From assembly GCA_009693115.1 (NCBI GenBank), contig SHXW01000001.1, positions 105,291-169,290 of the forward strand: a stretch of DNA of 64,000 nucleotides, written 5' to 3'. Positions 1 to 8,843 of the stretch are shown here, piece after piece. The DNA is from Dehalococcoidia bacterium. Its GTDB lineage: Bacteria; Chloroflexota; Dehalococcoidia; Lucifugimonadales; Lucifugimonadaceae. The position numbers were made by a program, and so were the translations under genes. Each line of letters begins with the position of its first letter. Position 1 is the stretch's first letter. The notes under the pieces were generated by a model. That model was not told the DNA's origin. It did not search any database and saw only the letters and a list, made by a program, of their open reading frames with translations.

Positions 1-1171
1 CAATGCGGGCCGCTCCAGTCAGCGTCGCCACGTCCACGATACGGTTCGCGCCTTTAGATTTTGCGTAGCAGATGGCGTCAGCGAGGGTCAACCGGCCTTC
101 GGCATCAGTGTTCTCCACCTCTATGTACCTGCCGTTCATGGCGCGGACCACGTCTCCCGGACGCTGTGCTGCTCCGCCGGGCATATTCTCGGTCGCGGCG
201 ACGACTGCATGGACGTTGATCTTAGGCTTGAACGAGGCGATGGCCTGCATGGCCCCGATCACCGCCGCGCCGCCACCCATGTCGCCCTTCATGTCGCCCA
301 TGCCGTCAGCTGGCTTGATCGAAATACCGCCGGAGTCAAAGGTGACGCCCTTACCTAGGAACCAGATGTGGTTATCGGCGTTGGCCGGGTCGCCGTCGTA
401 AGTGATGTGGATGAACTTGAGCGGTTGCGCGCTTCCCGCCGCCACGCCAAGGTAAGCGCCCATGCCCATCGCCTGGACCTCGTCCTTTTCAAACACCTTG
501 ATCTTCATGCCACCGTTGGACGCGACGTCCGTGGCGACCGCCGCCATTCTGGAAGGCGGGAACATATTGGCAGGTTCGTTCACCATGTCGCGGGCAAGAC
601 AAGCGGCCCCTGCGAAAGTGACGCCGCGTCGTATGCCTGTTTTGATAGCGCCGATCTTCGCCACGTCCCCTTCAACTATCTCCAGTTTCTGAAGTCGTGG
701 GTCGGCATCCTCATTAGACGTGGTCTTGTACTTGTCGAAGCGATAACCGCCAAGCACCGCTCCTTCCGCAATGGCCTCGGCGCAAGCGGTTGGCTCGAGG
801 CCGGCTACACCCGCTCCGTGCAGGATGGTGGCCGCCCGCCTGACGCCGGAGCGTTCCAGTCGCCGTACCACCTCCGCGCTTAGAGCGCGTATTGACGCTA
901 AGTCAAAAACCCCGGCCTCGCCCAGCCCCGCGATCAGGACGCGGCTGGGGCCGAAGTTTCGGTACGCGGTGTCGGGTGTGTGGATGAGCGTCAGTTCGCC
1001 TGCCTTGCCTTTGATCTCTCCTTCGGAGATGAGATGGGAGATGAGGCCGCCTAGCGAGTGGTCAACGGCACCAGTAGCTCCTCCGGGTGATGTGACCCCC
1101 TGGAACAGGTTGACGATAAGCGCGTCCGTGCGGTGTTCGGCGACGTTGCCATTCGCGACTGAAATGTCCAT
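1..1171 (-). CDS. pepA: leucyl aminopeptidase (M17), 3' end cut by window edge
   Basis: Cytosolic di-metal aminopeptidase that releases N-terminal residues from peptides. About 390 codons are visible; the C-terminus lies beyond base 1. The M17 signature NTDAEGRL is encoded near 95-115. Upstream of it are the metal and active-site stretches GKGVTFDSGG and GDMKGDMGGG (about 280-350), followed by the typical GARIVDVATLTGA-like strand at the very edge. The N-terminal half is the variable macrodomain-like region. The ATG at 1171 is preceded by a GGAGG box about 11 bases away, which decides the start. It is transcribed divergently from the downstream hydrolase gene. Family call is firm; peptide preference is unknown. 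Confidence 0.93.
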   Translation of the reverse strand, partial: MDISVANGNVAEHRTDALIVNLFQGVTSPGGATGAVDHSLGGLISHLISEGEIKGKAGELTLIHTPDTAYRNFGPSRVLIAGLGEAGVFDLASIRALSAEVVRRLERSGVRRAATILHGAGVAGLEPTACAEAIAEGAVLGGYRFDKYKTTSNEDADPRLQKLEIVEGDVAKIGAIKTGIRRGVTFAGAACLARDMVNEPANMFPPSRMAAVATDVASNGGMKIKVFEKDEVQAMGMGAYLGVAAGSAQPLKFIHITYDGDPANADNHIWFLGKGVTFDSGGISIKPADGMGDMKGDMGGGAAVIGAMQAIASFKPKINVHAVVAATENMPGGAAQRPGDVVRAMNGRYIEVENTDAEGRLTLADAICYAKSKGANRIVDVATLTGAARI

Positions 1172-1321
1172 TCGGTGGAGAGCCTCCGTGGGGCCCCGCC
1201 GTCCAGGGCGAGCGGGGGAAGGGTGTTCAAACGGGCGGAGTATAAGGGCTCCTGCGTTGGCTGGCACGTGTTGCATCCGGAGGCATGGAGAGCTAGACTC
1301 ACCGCCATGCCCAGAGATGCA

Positions 1322-1378
1322 CGATAATTTTATACTTATTCGGAATAATGCTTATATGAAAGATAGTACTTTGGTACT
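1322..1378. promoter_or_regulatory. AT-rich island with two small inverted repeats in a divergent intergenic region
   Basis: The 430-base gap between pepA (leftward) and the hydrolase gene (rightward) contains a conspicuous AT-rich patch in otherwise GC-rich DNA. It holds TTATT-CGG-AATAA (1336-1348) and AGTAC-TTTG-GTACT (1365-1378), plus TATA-like runs. A divergent promoter/operator is a reasonable inference, but no clear -35/-10 pair can be assigned. Nothing else in the gap looks coding. Confidence 0.3.
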
Positions 1379-1602
1379 CTGGGAACCAGTCTGGGCGCAC
1401 CAAATAATGCTCTGCGTCGCACACACAGGCCCAATGCACTGGTGGCCCATCGGTAATGGGGCATGGCGGGCCGCAAAAAGAACGACCGGCCCCTAACAGC
1501 CGGGGCCTAACACGCACCGTCCGCCGTGGGCGGCGCGCCACTGAGCAGTCCCGACAGGGACTTTTCGATCAGCCTCCGCTTGCCGGGGCAAAGGCTAATC
1601 CG

Positions 1603-2442
1603 ATGGGTTCAGGCATCAACATCAACGTCATCTCCGACGGTTCATTCCTCCTCGACGGCGGTCCGGTCTTCGGGGCAGTCCCGAAAATCCTCTGGGAAAA
1701 CCACTCCAAGCCAGATCGGAAAAACCGCGTCCGCCTTGGCCTCAACTGCCTGCTGATCCGCACCCCTACTGCCAACATCCTTGTTGACGCGGGCATAGGC
1801 AATAAGTCCCCAGAATTCACCAAGGACATTTATGGCCACACCACCTCGAAGCTCGTCCGCAACCTGCGCGCTCTTGGCCTGAGCCCACGGGACATTAATT
1901 TCGTCGTCCTCACCCACCTTCACTTCGACCACTGCGGCGGCGCAACTCGCCTTGACCGCGAGGGCAACATCGTCCCTACCTTCCCCAAGGCCCGCTACCT
2001 CGTCCAACGCAAGGCTTGGGAAGAAGGGTGCAGCCCCAATGAGCGCGCCTATCCTGTTTACGCACACGGCCCCGCAGAGTTGGACGTCATCAAGCAGCGT
2101 GGCCAGCTGGATCTGCTCGACGGTGACGTTGAGCTTGCCCCCGGGGTGCGGGCCATAGTTACCAACGGCCACGCCGACGGCCACCAGCTAATCACAGTCA
2201 ACTCCGGCAGCGAGCGCCTGGTATTCCTGGCTGACCTCGTCCCGACGCCCCACCATCTGCCGCTGCCCTACATCACCGCTTTCGATCGATACCCTGACCA
2301 GACCCTGAGTGCGAAGAGGGAGATGCTTGCCCGCACAGAGAAAGAGGGCTGGCTGATGGTCTTCGCGCACGGCCTCGTCGAGCGGGCCGGGTACATTGAA
2401 CGCCGGGGCAAAGTCCTGGCTCTCAAGCCGGTCGCCATCTAA
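1603..2442 (+). CDS. metallo-beta-lactamase-fold hydrolase
   Basis: Predicted 279-residue zinc hydrolase. The metal motif HLHFDHCGG (HxHxDH) lies about residue 105-113, a second His in NGHADGH (about 190) and the later metal Asp in FLADL (about 208); a final His sits in VFAHG near the C-terminus. This is the arrangement of the lactonase/glyoxalase-II-like branch of the fold (for example AHL lactonase-like proteins), not a classical beta-lactamase. The ATG at 1603 is preferred because the preceding 49 in-frame codons translate to low-similarity Arg-rich sequence; the Shine-Dalgarno is weak (AAAGG). It stands alone, divergent from pepA. Substrate unknown. Confidence 0.85.
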   Translation: MGSGININVISDGSFLLDGGPVFGAVPKILWENHSKPDRKNRVRLGLNCLLIRTPTANILVDAGIGNKSPEFTKDIYGHTTSKLVRNLRALGLSPRDINFVVLTHLHFDHCGGATRLDREGNIVPTFPKARYLVQRKAWEEGCSPNERAYPVYAHGPAELDVIKQRGQLDLLDGDVELAPGVRAIVTNGHADGHQLITVNSGSERLVFLADLVPTPHHLPLPYITAFDRYPDQTLSAKREMLARTEKEGWLMVFAHGLVERAGYIERRGKVLALKPVAI

Positions 2443-2542
2443 CCTGCCCCGCGAGACCAGTCTGAGTTTCCTTCACAGCGGCGTTCCGTTTACACCACGG
2501 ACGCCGCTGTGATGTTTATGAAGTCACCCAGGCCGGAAGACG

Positions 2543-3847
2543 TCACTTGGCTCCTATTGGAGTACCGGTCATCATGTCGCCGTCGAGGCCTGTCAGGCGC
2601 ACATCCTCGATCAGACTACCCGGACTACGCTCCTGTGCAGGTTCCTTCCCATCTGCCGCTCCAGCGAGCCTTACCCTGAGGTAGTTGTCCGTCAACCCCT
2701 CGGAGCCGCGTCTGAGTTCCCACAGAACTTGCCGCACCGTGCCCAGAAACTTCTCCCTGTGCTGAACGGAATGCCTGCGGGCAACTTTTCGCAACTCCGA
2801 TGCCCGCGCCACCCGTACCTCAATTGGTACAGAGTCTGTGAAATGCGCGGCGCTCGTTCCGGGGCGGGCCGAATACGGGAAAATATGGGCGTCGGCGAAG
2901 AGCGCCACCTCCATGATCGCGACCGTCGCCGCATGGTCAGCGTCCGTCTCTCCTGGAAATCCGGAGATGACATCCGTCGTGACCGAGCAATCCGGTATGG
3001 CGGCCCGCACCCGCTCGACCGTGCGGATGAACGCCTCGGGGCTGTACCGGCGGCGCATGCGCTTGAGAACAGGGTCACTCCCGCTTTGTAGGGGGAGATG
3101 AAAGTGGGGGCACAGTCTGCCACGGCCTGCGCCCGTCCATACATCTAGTAACGCGTCCGTCACCTCCATCGGCTGCAGTGACGACACCCGCAGGCGGCTC
3201 ACAGGTGTCTCGCGCAGAGTTCTCGCAACCATCTGCGCCAGATCAGTGCCTTCAAGGTCACATCCATAAGATCCCAATTGCGTACCTGTCAGCACTACTT
3301 CCGGGATGCCGGCCGCGGCGAGCGACCGTACTTCGGCGACGATCTGCCCTTCCGGGATACTTCGCTCCCGTCCTCGCACCTTCGGCACGATGCAGTAGGC
3401 GCAGACCTGATCGCACCCCTCCTGAATCTTGACCGAGGCCCTTGTCCTGCCCAGAAGGATGGGCGCGGCCGCGATCGCTGCGCCGTCGGCGCAGGGCGTC
3501 AGGCGCGCGCGCAGGTGTTCTGTCACGCGGGCGACTATGGTTGCCTTGGCTCTGTTGGTCACCGCCATATCAACGCATGCCAGCGCCGCCACGGCATCCT
3601 CGGCCCGTTCTGCATAGCAACCGGTCACAACTGTCAGAGCTGAAGGAAACCTGCGGCGTGCAGACGCCGTGGCCTGCCTCGCTTTGCGGTCCGCCACGTG
3701 CGTCACGGTGCATGTGTTCAACACATATACGTCCGGTGTGTTCCCGGCTGGAATTACGGAATACCCTGCCGCGACGAACTCTTGCGCCAGCTTCTGACTG
3801 TCAGCAGAGTTAAGTTTGCACCCGTGTGTTTCGATCAGGACTTTCAT
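2543..3847 (-). CDS. mtaB: tRNA t6A37 methylthiotransferase (MtaB family)
   Basis: Radical-SAM methylthiotransferase of 434 residues, predicted to convert t6A to ms2t6A at position 37 of ANN-decoding tRNAs. The N-terminal UPF0004 domain begins ETHGCKLN with cluster-binding cysteines in THGCK, NTCTV and TGCYAE. The radical-SAM motif CDQVCAYC (CxxxCxxC) is at about residue 144-151, followed by IVPKVRGRERS. MtaB is favoured over MiaB/RimO by the short N-terminus and the KLNSADSQ start. The C-terminal TRAM-like region is present but short. No clear Shine-Dalgarno precedes the ATG. Single gene, divergent from fabF. Confidence 0.88.
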   Translation of the reverse strand: MKVLIETHGCKLNSADSQKLAQEFVAAGYSVIPAGNTPDVYVLNTCTVTHVADRKARQATASARRRFPSALTVVTGCYAERAEDAVAALACVDMAVTNRAKATIVARVTEHLRARLTPCADGAAIAAAPILLGRTRASVKIQEGCDQVCAYCIVPKVRGRERSIPEGQIVAEVRSLAAAGIPEVVLTGTQLGSYGCDLEGTDLAQMVARTLRETPVSRLRVSSLQPMEVTDALLDVWTGAGRGRLCPHFHLPLQSGSDPVLKRMRRRYSPEAFIRTVERVRAAIPDCSVTTDVISGFPGETDADHAATVAIMEVALFADAHIFPYSARPGTSAAHFTDSVPIEVRVARASELRKVARRHSVQHREKFLGTVRQVLWELRRGSEGLTDNYLRVRLAGAADGKEPAQERSPGSLIEDVRLTGLDGDMMTGTPIGAK

Positions 3848-4152
3848 GTTGTGATGGAGTTCATTCCCTGTATGTGGACTGGAGCTGCGTCAAATAGGGA
3901 ACAGCGCGTGGAAGGACATCCCTGACCCAGAATTTCCGAGCTTCAATTCTATGGCCATGATGACGATCGTGGCCGCTGCACGGGCTCTGTTTCCCGGTGG
4001 ATCCGGAAAGACGTTTCCCACGTTCGGGCTGAACTCGCGCAGACTGTTATAATCCGCCCGCTGCCGTACATGCTCTCTGATGCTCGCTGGCGACCATGCA
4101 CACGGAGACAGTGGCGGTCTCCTTCCACGCTGGCAGGTTTGGCAAGGCACCT

Positions 4153-4170
4153 CGCCCGTCCGGACGGGCG
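4153..4170. repeat. perfect 18-bp palindrome upstream of fabF
   Basis: CGCCCGTCCGGACGGGCG reads identically on both strands and lies 65 bases before the fabF start, inside the 388-base mtaB-fabF divergent gap. It has no T-run, so it is not a typical terminator; a dimeric regulator site or a cruciform/RNA hairpin is possible. The rest of the gap (3848-4235) shows no convincing gene. Confidence 0.45.
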
Positions 4171-4235
4171 TTCACCGGGAAAGCTTACAAGTCCGCGCCA
4201 TGGCAGGCCGCGATGTGACTGAGGAATCGAATCAA

Positions 4236-5477
4236 ATGGCGAGAAGAGTTGTAGTTACGGGCATCGGGCTTGTCACGCCTGTTGGAATAGGGCGGGAAGC
4301 GACGTGGAAAAGTCTCCTCGCCGGCGTCTGCGGTGTTGACCACATCGCGTCCTTTAATTCGGAGGGTTTTGACACCCGCATCGCCGCTGAGGTCAAGGGT
4401 TTCAACCCGGACGCAATGCTCAACCCAAAGGCGGCGCGCCGCATGGACCGCTTCGCTCAACTCGCCTGTGCGGCCTCGCTAGAAGCCGTGCAACACGCGG
4501 GCATACAGATGGATCGCGAAAACCGGGACAGGGTCGCGGTCATGGTCGGGAGCGGAGTAGGTGGCATCCAGACTCTTTCCGAACAGTTCAAGGTATTGGA
4601 GACGAAGGGCCCAACCCGCGTCAACCCGTTCTTGGTGCCCATGATGCTTGGTGACATGGCATCCGGCCAGGTCTCGATGCTCATAGGCGCAAAGGGGCCC
4701 AACTTTGCCACGGTCTCAGCGTGCGCCTCGGGGGGTGATGCCATTGGTGAGGCGTTCGAGATGATCCGCCGAGGTCGCATAGACGTCGCGTTCGCAGGAG
4801 GCAGCGAGGCGGCGATCTGCCCCATAGCTATAGCTGGATTCAACTCCTGTCAGGCTCTTTCCAAGCGCAACGATGATCCGAAGAAGGCTTCGCGCCCATT
4901 TGACTTCGAGCGAGACGGATTCGTCCTGGGAGAAGGCGCTGGTCTCATCGTCCTGGAATCTCTCGAACATGCGGAGAAGAGGGGCGCCAAGGTCCTGGCT
5001 GAAATGGCCGGTTATGGCGCGACGAGCGACGCCCATCACGTCACCCAGCCCGACCCGGAGGGCGAGGGCGCTGCACGAGCCATGCGGCACGCTCTGGACG
5101 AAGCCGGGATGCGTCCGGAACAGATTGACTACATCAACGCCCACGGGACATCCACACCACTGAACGACAAGCTGGAAACACTATCGATGAGGCGGGTGTT
5201 CGGTCCGCAGGCGCACAGAGTTCCGGTCTCCTCAACCAAGTCAATGACCGGGCACCTGCTGGGAGCGGCAGGTGGCATTGAAGCGGCGTTCTCCGTCATG
5301 GCGATCGCAGAATCCGCCATACCGCCCACCATCAACCTTGAGTTTCCCGACCCTGACTGCGACATGGACTACACTCCGCATACAGCGCGCCGCGGGCGAG
5401 TCGCTTCTGCGATGAGCAACTCGCTGGGGTTCGGCGGGCACAACTGCAGCCTTATATTCCGCGAATTCATTAACTGA
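4236..5477 (+). CDS. fabF: 3-oxoacyl-ACP synthase II (KAS II)
   Basis: Condensing enzyme that extends acyl-ACP with malonyl-ACP in type II fatty-acid synthesis. At 413 residues it matches the usual FabF length. The catalytic triad is visible: Cys163 in SACASGG, His in NAHGTSTP and His in SMTGHLLGA; the C-terminal NSLGFGGHN motif is intact. The ATG at 4236 follows a TGAGGA ribosome site by about 10 bases and gives the canonical start MARRVVVTGIG; the longer reading frame upstream has no support. acpP, fabD and fabG are not next to it, so this copy is not in a classic fab cluster. Confidence 0.94.
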   Translation: MARRVVVTGIGLVTPVGIGREATWKSLLAGVCGVDHIASFNSEGFDTRIAAEVKGFNPDAMLNPKAARRMDRFAQLACAASLEAVQHAGIQMDRENRDRVAVMVGSGVGGIQTLSEQFKVLETKGPTRVNPFLVPMMLGDMASGQVSMLIGAKGPNFATVSACASGGDAIGEAFEMIRRGRIDVAFAGGSEAAICPIAIAGFNSCQALSKRNDDPKKASRPFDFERDGFVLGEGAGLIVLESLEHAEKRGAKVLAEMAGYGATSDAHHVTQPDPEGEGAARAMRHALDEAGMRPEQIDYINAHGTSTPLNDKLETLSMRRVFGPQAHRVPVSSTKSMTGHLLGAAGGIEAAFSVMAIAESAIPPTINLEFPDPDCDMDYTPHTARRGRVASAMSNSLGFGGHNCSLIFREFIN

Positions 5478-5489
5478 CGACCGTCGGCC

Positions 5490-5750
5490 CTACATCCGGG
5501 CCTTGACCGCCCTAAGCCCGCCGGAGGGGTTCGGCTTTGCCGATATCACACATCGGCGACCTGTCTTCCTGAGTTCCATCGAAACCGCGAACAAGGAATC
5601 CATCTCAATGGGATCAGCCTGGATACATGGATCTGGGTTCGTCACTGGTTCCTGATACATCTGGACGGCGCTCAGGACGAATCCGGCGCCGATCAAAGAA
5701 ACCGACAGGGCCAACTTGTTTCGGGTGTCGACCCAATCTGCCCACCACAC
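5490..5750 (-). CDS. possible small membrane protein (uncertain)
   Basis: The 300-base fabF-recJ gap has an open frame of 86 codons on the minus strand from a GTG at 5750. It encodes a hydrophobic stretch (ALSVSLIGAGFVLSAVQ) flanked by charged residues, looking like one membrane helix with a cytoplasmic tail. A GGAG lies only 3 bases before the GTG, which is short spacing. No homologue is recognised. It may be chance, since the frame stays open further upstream as an antisense shadow of recJ. Confidence 0.22.
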   Translation of the reverse strand: MWWADWVDTRNKLALSVSLIGAGFVLSAVQMYQEPVTNPDPCIQADPIEMDSLFAVSMELRKTGRRCVISAKPNPSGGLRAVKARM

Positions 5751-5778
5751 CTTCTCCAATGCCTTACTTCTCCTACTA

Positions 5779-7542
5779 ATGACATCAACATCCCCTTCGC
5801 GTTCGAAGCAGTGGCGGGTTTCACCGCCGCCGCCCGCCAGCTTCCACATTGATCCCCGTGAACTCTTCCCCGCGGCCAGCGGATCTGAAGCGCAACCCTC
5901 GCGGCCGCCTGGCTTAATCTCGCCTGGTTGGTTGCCATCAAGGCTCCTCTTCAACCGCGGCATCAAGGCAGTTGCTGCTGCCCGTTTGTTCCTAAATCCG
6001 GAGACATCCCACCTTAAGGATCCGTTCACCCTGCCGGATATGGAGATCGCAGTGAACACGCTCCTCGAGGCGTGCCGTGCCGGAGAGTCGATAGGCATCT
6101 GTGGTGACTTCGACGTGGACGGGTTATCAGGGACAGCAGTCGTCGTCCAGACCATTCGCTCCCTTGGCGGCACGCCACTGCCCTTCATCCCGCACCGCGA
6201 GCAGGAGGGCCACGGAGTCTCCCTCACCGCTGTCCACGCCTTCCGAGAGGCGGGGGCCAGACTCATGGTCACAGTGGATACTGGCACATCGGACGTGGAT
6301 GTGATTGCCGCGGCGAAGGTCATGGGTATCGCGACGATCATCACCGACCATCACATAGCCGGGCCGGGTTCAATTGGCCTGCCCCCTGCTGTGGCGATCG
6401 TGAACCCCCACCGGGTTACACCTGAGCAACCCCTGAGCGGTTCCGGAGTCGCCTTCAAGCTCGCGCAGGCCGCATGCACAATCGCCGGGATCCCTGTGCC
6501 CGCGGACGCTCTCGCCCTCGCCGCTCTCGGCACCATTGCAGACTCGGCGCCCCTCCGTGATGACAATCGCATCATCGTGCGGTTCGGACTTGAACAGCTA
6601 GGCAAGACGAAACACCCTGGCCTGAGAGCCTTGCTCGACCACTCCCGCGCTCCGGCCGCAAATGGCAGGCCTGACACCGAACTCGTCTCTTTCTACCTTG
6701 GTCCCCGTCTCAACAGCGCGGGCAGGCTAGGCGATGCAGGGCCGAGCCTGCGCCTCCTCATTAGTGAAGACCTTGGCGAGGCAGAAGCCCTTGCCTCCTC
6801 CCTCGATGCGCTCAATTCGGAACGGCAGCGCCTCGGAGAGATGGCCTGGCAACAGGCCGAAGTTCAGATGAAGTCCATAGACCGTCTCTCTGGTGTCATC
6901 GTCGTCAAGTGCGAATCCGTCCAACCTGGTCTGCTGGGGCCGCTTGCAGGCAAGCTGTGCGAACTGCACCGCCGGCCGGCCATTGCCATGACCATGACAG
7001 GCGGCGCTATGCGGGCGAGCGCGCGCAGTGTGCCGGGGTTCGATATCCATGCCGCGATAGCATCACAGTCTGCACTGCTCGAAAGGTTTGGCGGACACGC
7101 AAGAGCTGCCGGCTTCACAGTGCGGCCCGAAAACGTTGGCGCGGTTCTGGCTGGCATCGAAAGGCATGCCGCCTGGGCGTCTATGAATGCCGATCATGCG
7201 CCCGAAATAGAGGCCGACTGCGAAACGAGGCTCGAAGAGCTGGGCGTGTCCATGTGGGACTTCGTCGAGGCCATGTCACCCTTCGGCGAAGGGAACCCCG
7301 CTCCATTATTGATCTCCCGCAGTGTCCAGCCCGTATCGGTCAAGACGATGGGGTCAACAGGTAAACACCTGCGGTTAACGATCGAGGACAACGGGCGTGC
7401 CATTGATGCCGTGGGTTTCGGTCTCGGAGGCACAACGTTGGGCATAGGGCGGGTTGACATCGCCTACCGGCTGCGGACTAACCTCTGGGCTGGCCGACTC
7501 CGCCGGGAGCTCGACCTCAAGGCTATCCGCCCCAGCGCGTGA
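5779..7542 (+). CDS. recJ: single-stranded-DNA exonuclease RecJ
   Basis: 5'-3' ssDNA exonuclease of recombination and repair. From the ATG at 5779 the protein has 587 residues. The DHH phosphoesterase motifs are present as GDFDVDGLSG (where DYDADG is usual), VDTGTS and ITDHH; then comes the DHHA1 domain with SARSVPGFD and FGGHARAAGF, and a C-terminal OB-like region. The N-terminal LLFNRGI/AARLFLNPE region is typical. The ATG at 5779 is chosen over 5716 because conserved sequence begins only at about residue 50. The AYR/DFDVDG variation keeps the metal-binding Asp residues. It converges on lgt across a hairpin. Confidence 0.9.
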   Translation: MTSTSPSRSKQWRVSPPPPASFHIDPRELFPAASGSEAQPSRPPGLISPGWLPSRLLFNRGIKAVAAARLFLNPETSHLKDPFTLPDMEIAVNTLLEACRAGESIGICGDFDVDGLSGTAVVVQTIRSLGGTPLPFIPHREQEGHGVSLTAVHAFREAGARLMVTVDTGTSDVDVIAAAKVMGIATIITDHHIAGPGSIGLPPAVAIVNPHRVTPEQPLSGSGVAFKLAQAACTIAGIPVPADALALAALGTIADSAPLRDDNRIIVRFGLEQLGKTKHPGLRALLDHSRAPAANGRPDTELVSFYLGPRLNSAGRLGDAGPSLRLLISEDLGEAEALASSLDALNSERQRLGEMAWQQAEVQMKSIDRLSGVIVVKCESVQPGLLGPLAGKLCELHRRPAIAMTMTGGAMRASARSVPGFDIHAAIASQSALLERFGGHARAAGFTVRPENVGAVLAGIERHAAWASMNADHAPEIEADCETRLEELGVSMWDFVEAMSPFGEGNPAPLLISRSVQPVSVKTMGSTGKHLRLTIEDNGRAIDAVGFGLGGTTLGIGRVDIAYRLRTNLWAGRLRRELDLKAIRPSA

Positions 7543-7553
7543 GTGATTATCTA

Positions 7554-7588
7554 GAACACCCTCTCCACGAATGGGAGAGGGTGTTCTT
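7554..7588. terminator. hairpin between convergent recJ and lgt
   Basis: A 13-bp perfect stem (GAACACCCTCTCC paired with its complement at 7574-7586) with a 7-base loop sits 12 bases after the recJ stop. Only a short T-run follows. The stem sequence (CCCTCTCC...GGAGAGGG) also resembles the palindromic repeat family found elsewhere in the window, so it may be a repeat serving as a two-way terminator. Confidence 0.6.
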
Positions 7589-7613
7589 CATGGCCGGATG
7601 TCCGGGGCAAAAT

Positions 7614-8510
7614 TCAGATCTTCGCCGAGCGTAGCTTGCGTCGGCGCTCTGTGCGAGTCGACCCCTGGGGCCCTGGTGTGCCACCATTCTCACCCGGCTT
7701 TTTAAACCGTGTCTTCCAGACGATGAACGGCACTGTCACGAGCAGGACTAGAAGTGCGATCAAGTGCGCCTCTTGCAGGCCCCAGAATTTGACACTGTCC
7801 AGCCGTACGAACTGGATCATGAACCGTCCTGCCGCGTAAAGCGCCAGATACACCATCCAGAGCGAACCGTCCGGTTTCAGCCGGTCTCTGAAGCGAAAGA
7901 TGACGGCGAGGACGAGCATGTTCCAGATCATCTCGTAAACGACAGCCGGGTGCACGGGCTTTTCTGGGTCACCAAAGAACCTCTGCGCCCCGTCGCGCCC
8001 GGGGTTGTCCACATGCGAGAAGTACCAGCCCCAGGGGAGAGACGTGGCCCTAGACCAGTGTTCTCCGTTGATGATGTCTCCCACGCGGCCTATGGTCTGT
8101 GCGATGAGCATGGCAGGCGCCGCAAGGTCCATAAGCTTGCCGACGGGGTAGCGCGAGATGCGGGCGTAGATCATCCCGGCCGCCCACCCGCCCAGGATCG
8201 CTCCCCAAAGCCCAATCCCGCCTGCCCAGAGGGCGAAGATGTCGCCGGGGTTGTGCCTGTATACATCCCAGTTGTCAGCTACGTGGACGATGCGCGCGCC
8301 GACTATTCCTCCCAGGATCGCCCAGATGGCAGTGTTGTAGACCATGTCAGGGTCCAGGTCTCGCTTGCGCGCCCAGCGTGCGATCAGGTAGACGGCAACC
8401 GCCACGCCCACGAAGCTAAGCAGCCCGTGCCAGCTGAGAGTGAAGCTGCCTGACGAGATGATGTTTGGGTTGAATGGGATTCTGATGGAGAGCAGGCCGA
8501 GTTGTGTCAT
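7614..8510 (-). CDS. lgt: prolipoprotein diacylglyceryl transferase
   Basis: Integral membrane enzyme that moves diacylglycerol from phosphatidylglycerol to the lipobox Cys of prolipoproteins. 298 residues with about seven hydrophobic helices. Lgt hallmarks are GGIGLWGAILGG in the middle and GRVGDIINGEHW, the counterpart of the GRxGNFINGE signature. The C-terminus is a basic Lys/Arg-rich tail. The ATG at 8510 has GGAG four bases upstream. It supports the lipoprotein cytochrome c predicted at 26.5 kb. Confidence 0.92.
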   Translation of the reverse strand: MTQLGLLSIRIPFNPNIISSGSFTLSWHGLLSFVGVAVAVYLIARWARKRDLDPDMVYNTAIWAILGGIVGARIVHVADNWDVYRHNPGDIFALWAGGIGLWGAILGGWAAGMIYARISRYPVGKLMDLAAPAMLIAQTIGRVGDIINGEHWSRATSLPWGWYFSHVDNPGRDGAQRFFGDPEKPVHPAVVYEMIWNMLVLAVIFRFRDRLKPDGSLWMVYLALYAAGRFMIQFVRLDSVKFWGLQEAHLIALLVLLVTVPFIVWKTRFKKPGENGGTPGPQGSTRTERRRKLRSAKI

Positions 8511-8843
8511 GCGGCTCCAGTGAGTGGGGGATGAGGGATCCGGAATTAGGAAGCGCCGACGAATTCTATGTATCGAGATTCGGCAGCGTCAAACCGGCGC
8601 CGATTTGAATGACTCTCGCCCGTCGAGGGAGACGAACATTACGCGACCCACACAGCGCGTTTTCCCTCAATCGCGCCTGCACCAATTGGAGTGTGGATCG
8701 GGGTTGAAAGGCATCCGCACCGATCCCTCGCACAAATTACGCGGACTGCGCGGGACTGCATCTGAGCTGGAACTGGCGGCCATGCTAGAATCCGGCCAAT
8801 TAACCGGCTTGTACGCCTTGTCCATCCGCCGTGCAGGGGTCAG
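8511..8843. other. 333-base intergenic region, no gene seen
   Basis: Divergent gap between lgt and xerD. Short frames on both strands lack ribosome sites and recognisable similarity. An AT-containing stretch near 8785-8815 (GGCCAATTAACCGG) is the only candidate promoter area for xerD. Confidence 0.4.

Noticed and set aside
5490..6344. Long minus-strand frame opposite recJ
   Set aside because: Its larger part is the antisense shadow of a clear RecJ protein; only the last 86 codons, outside recJ, were kept as a low-confidence possibility.
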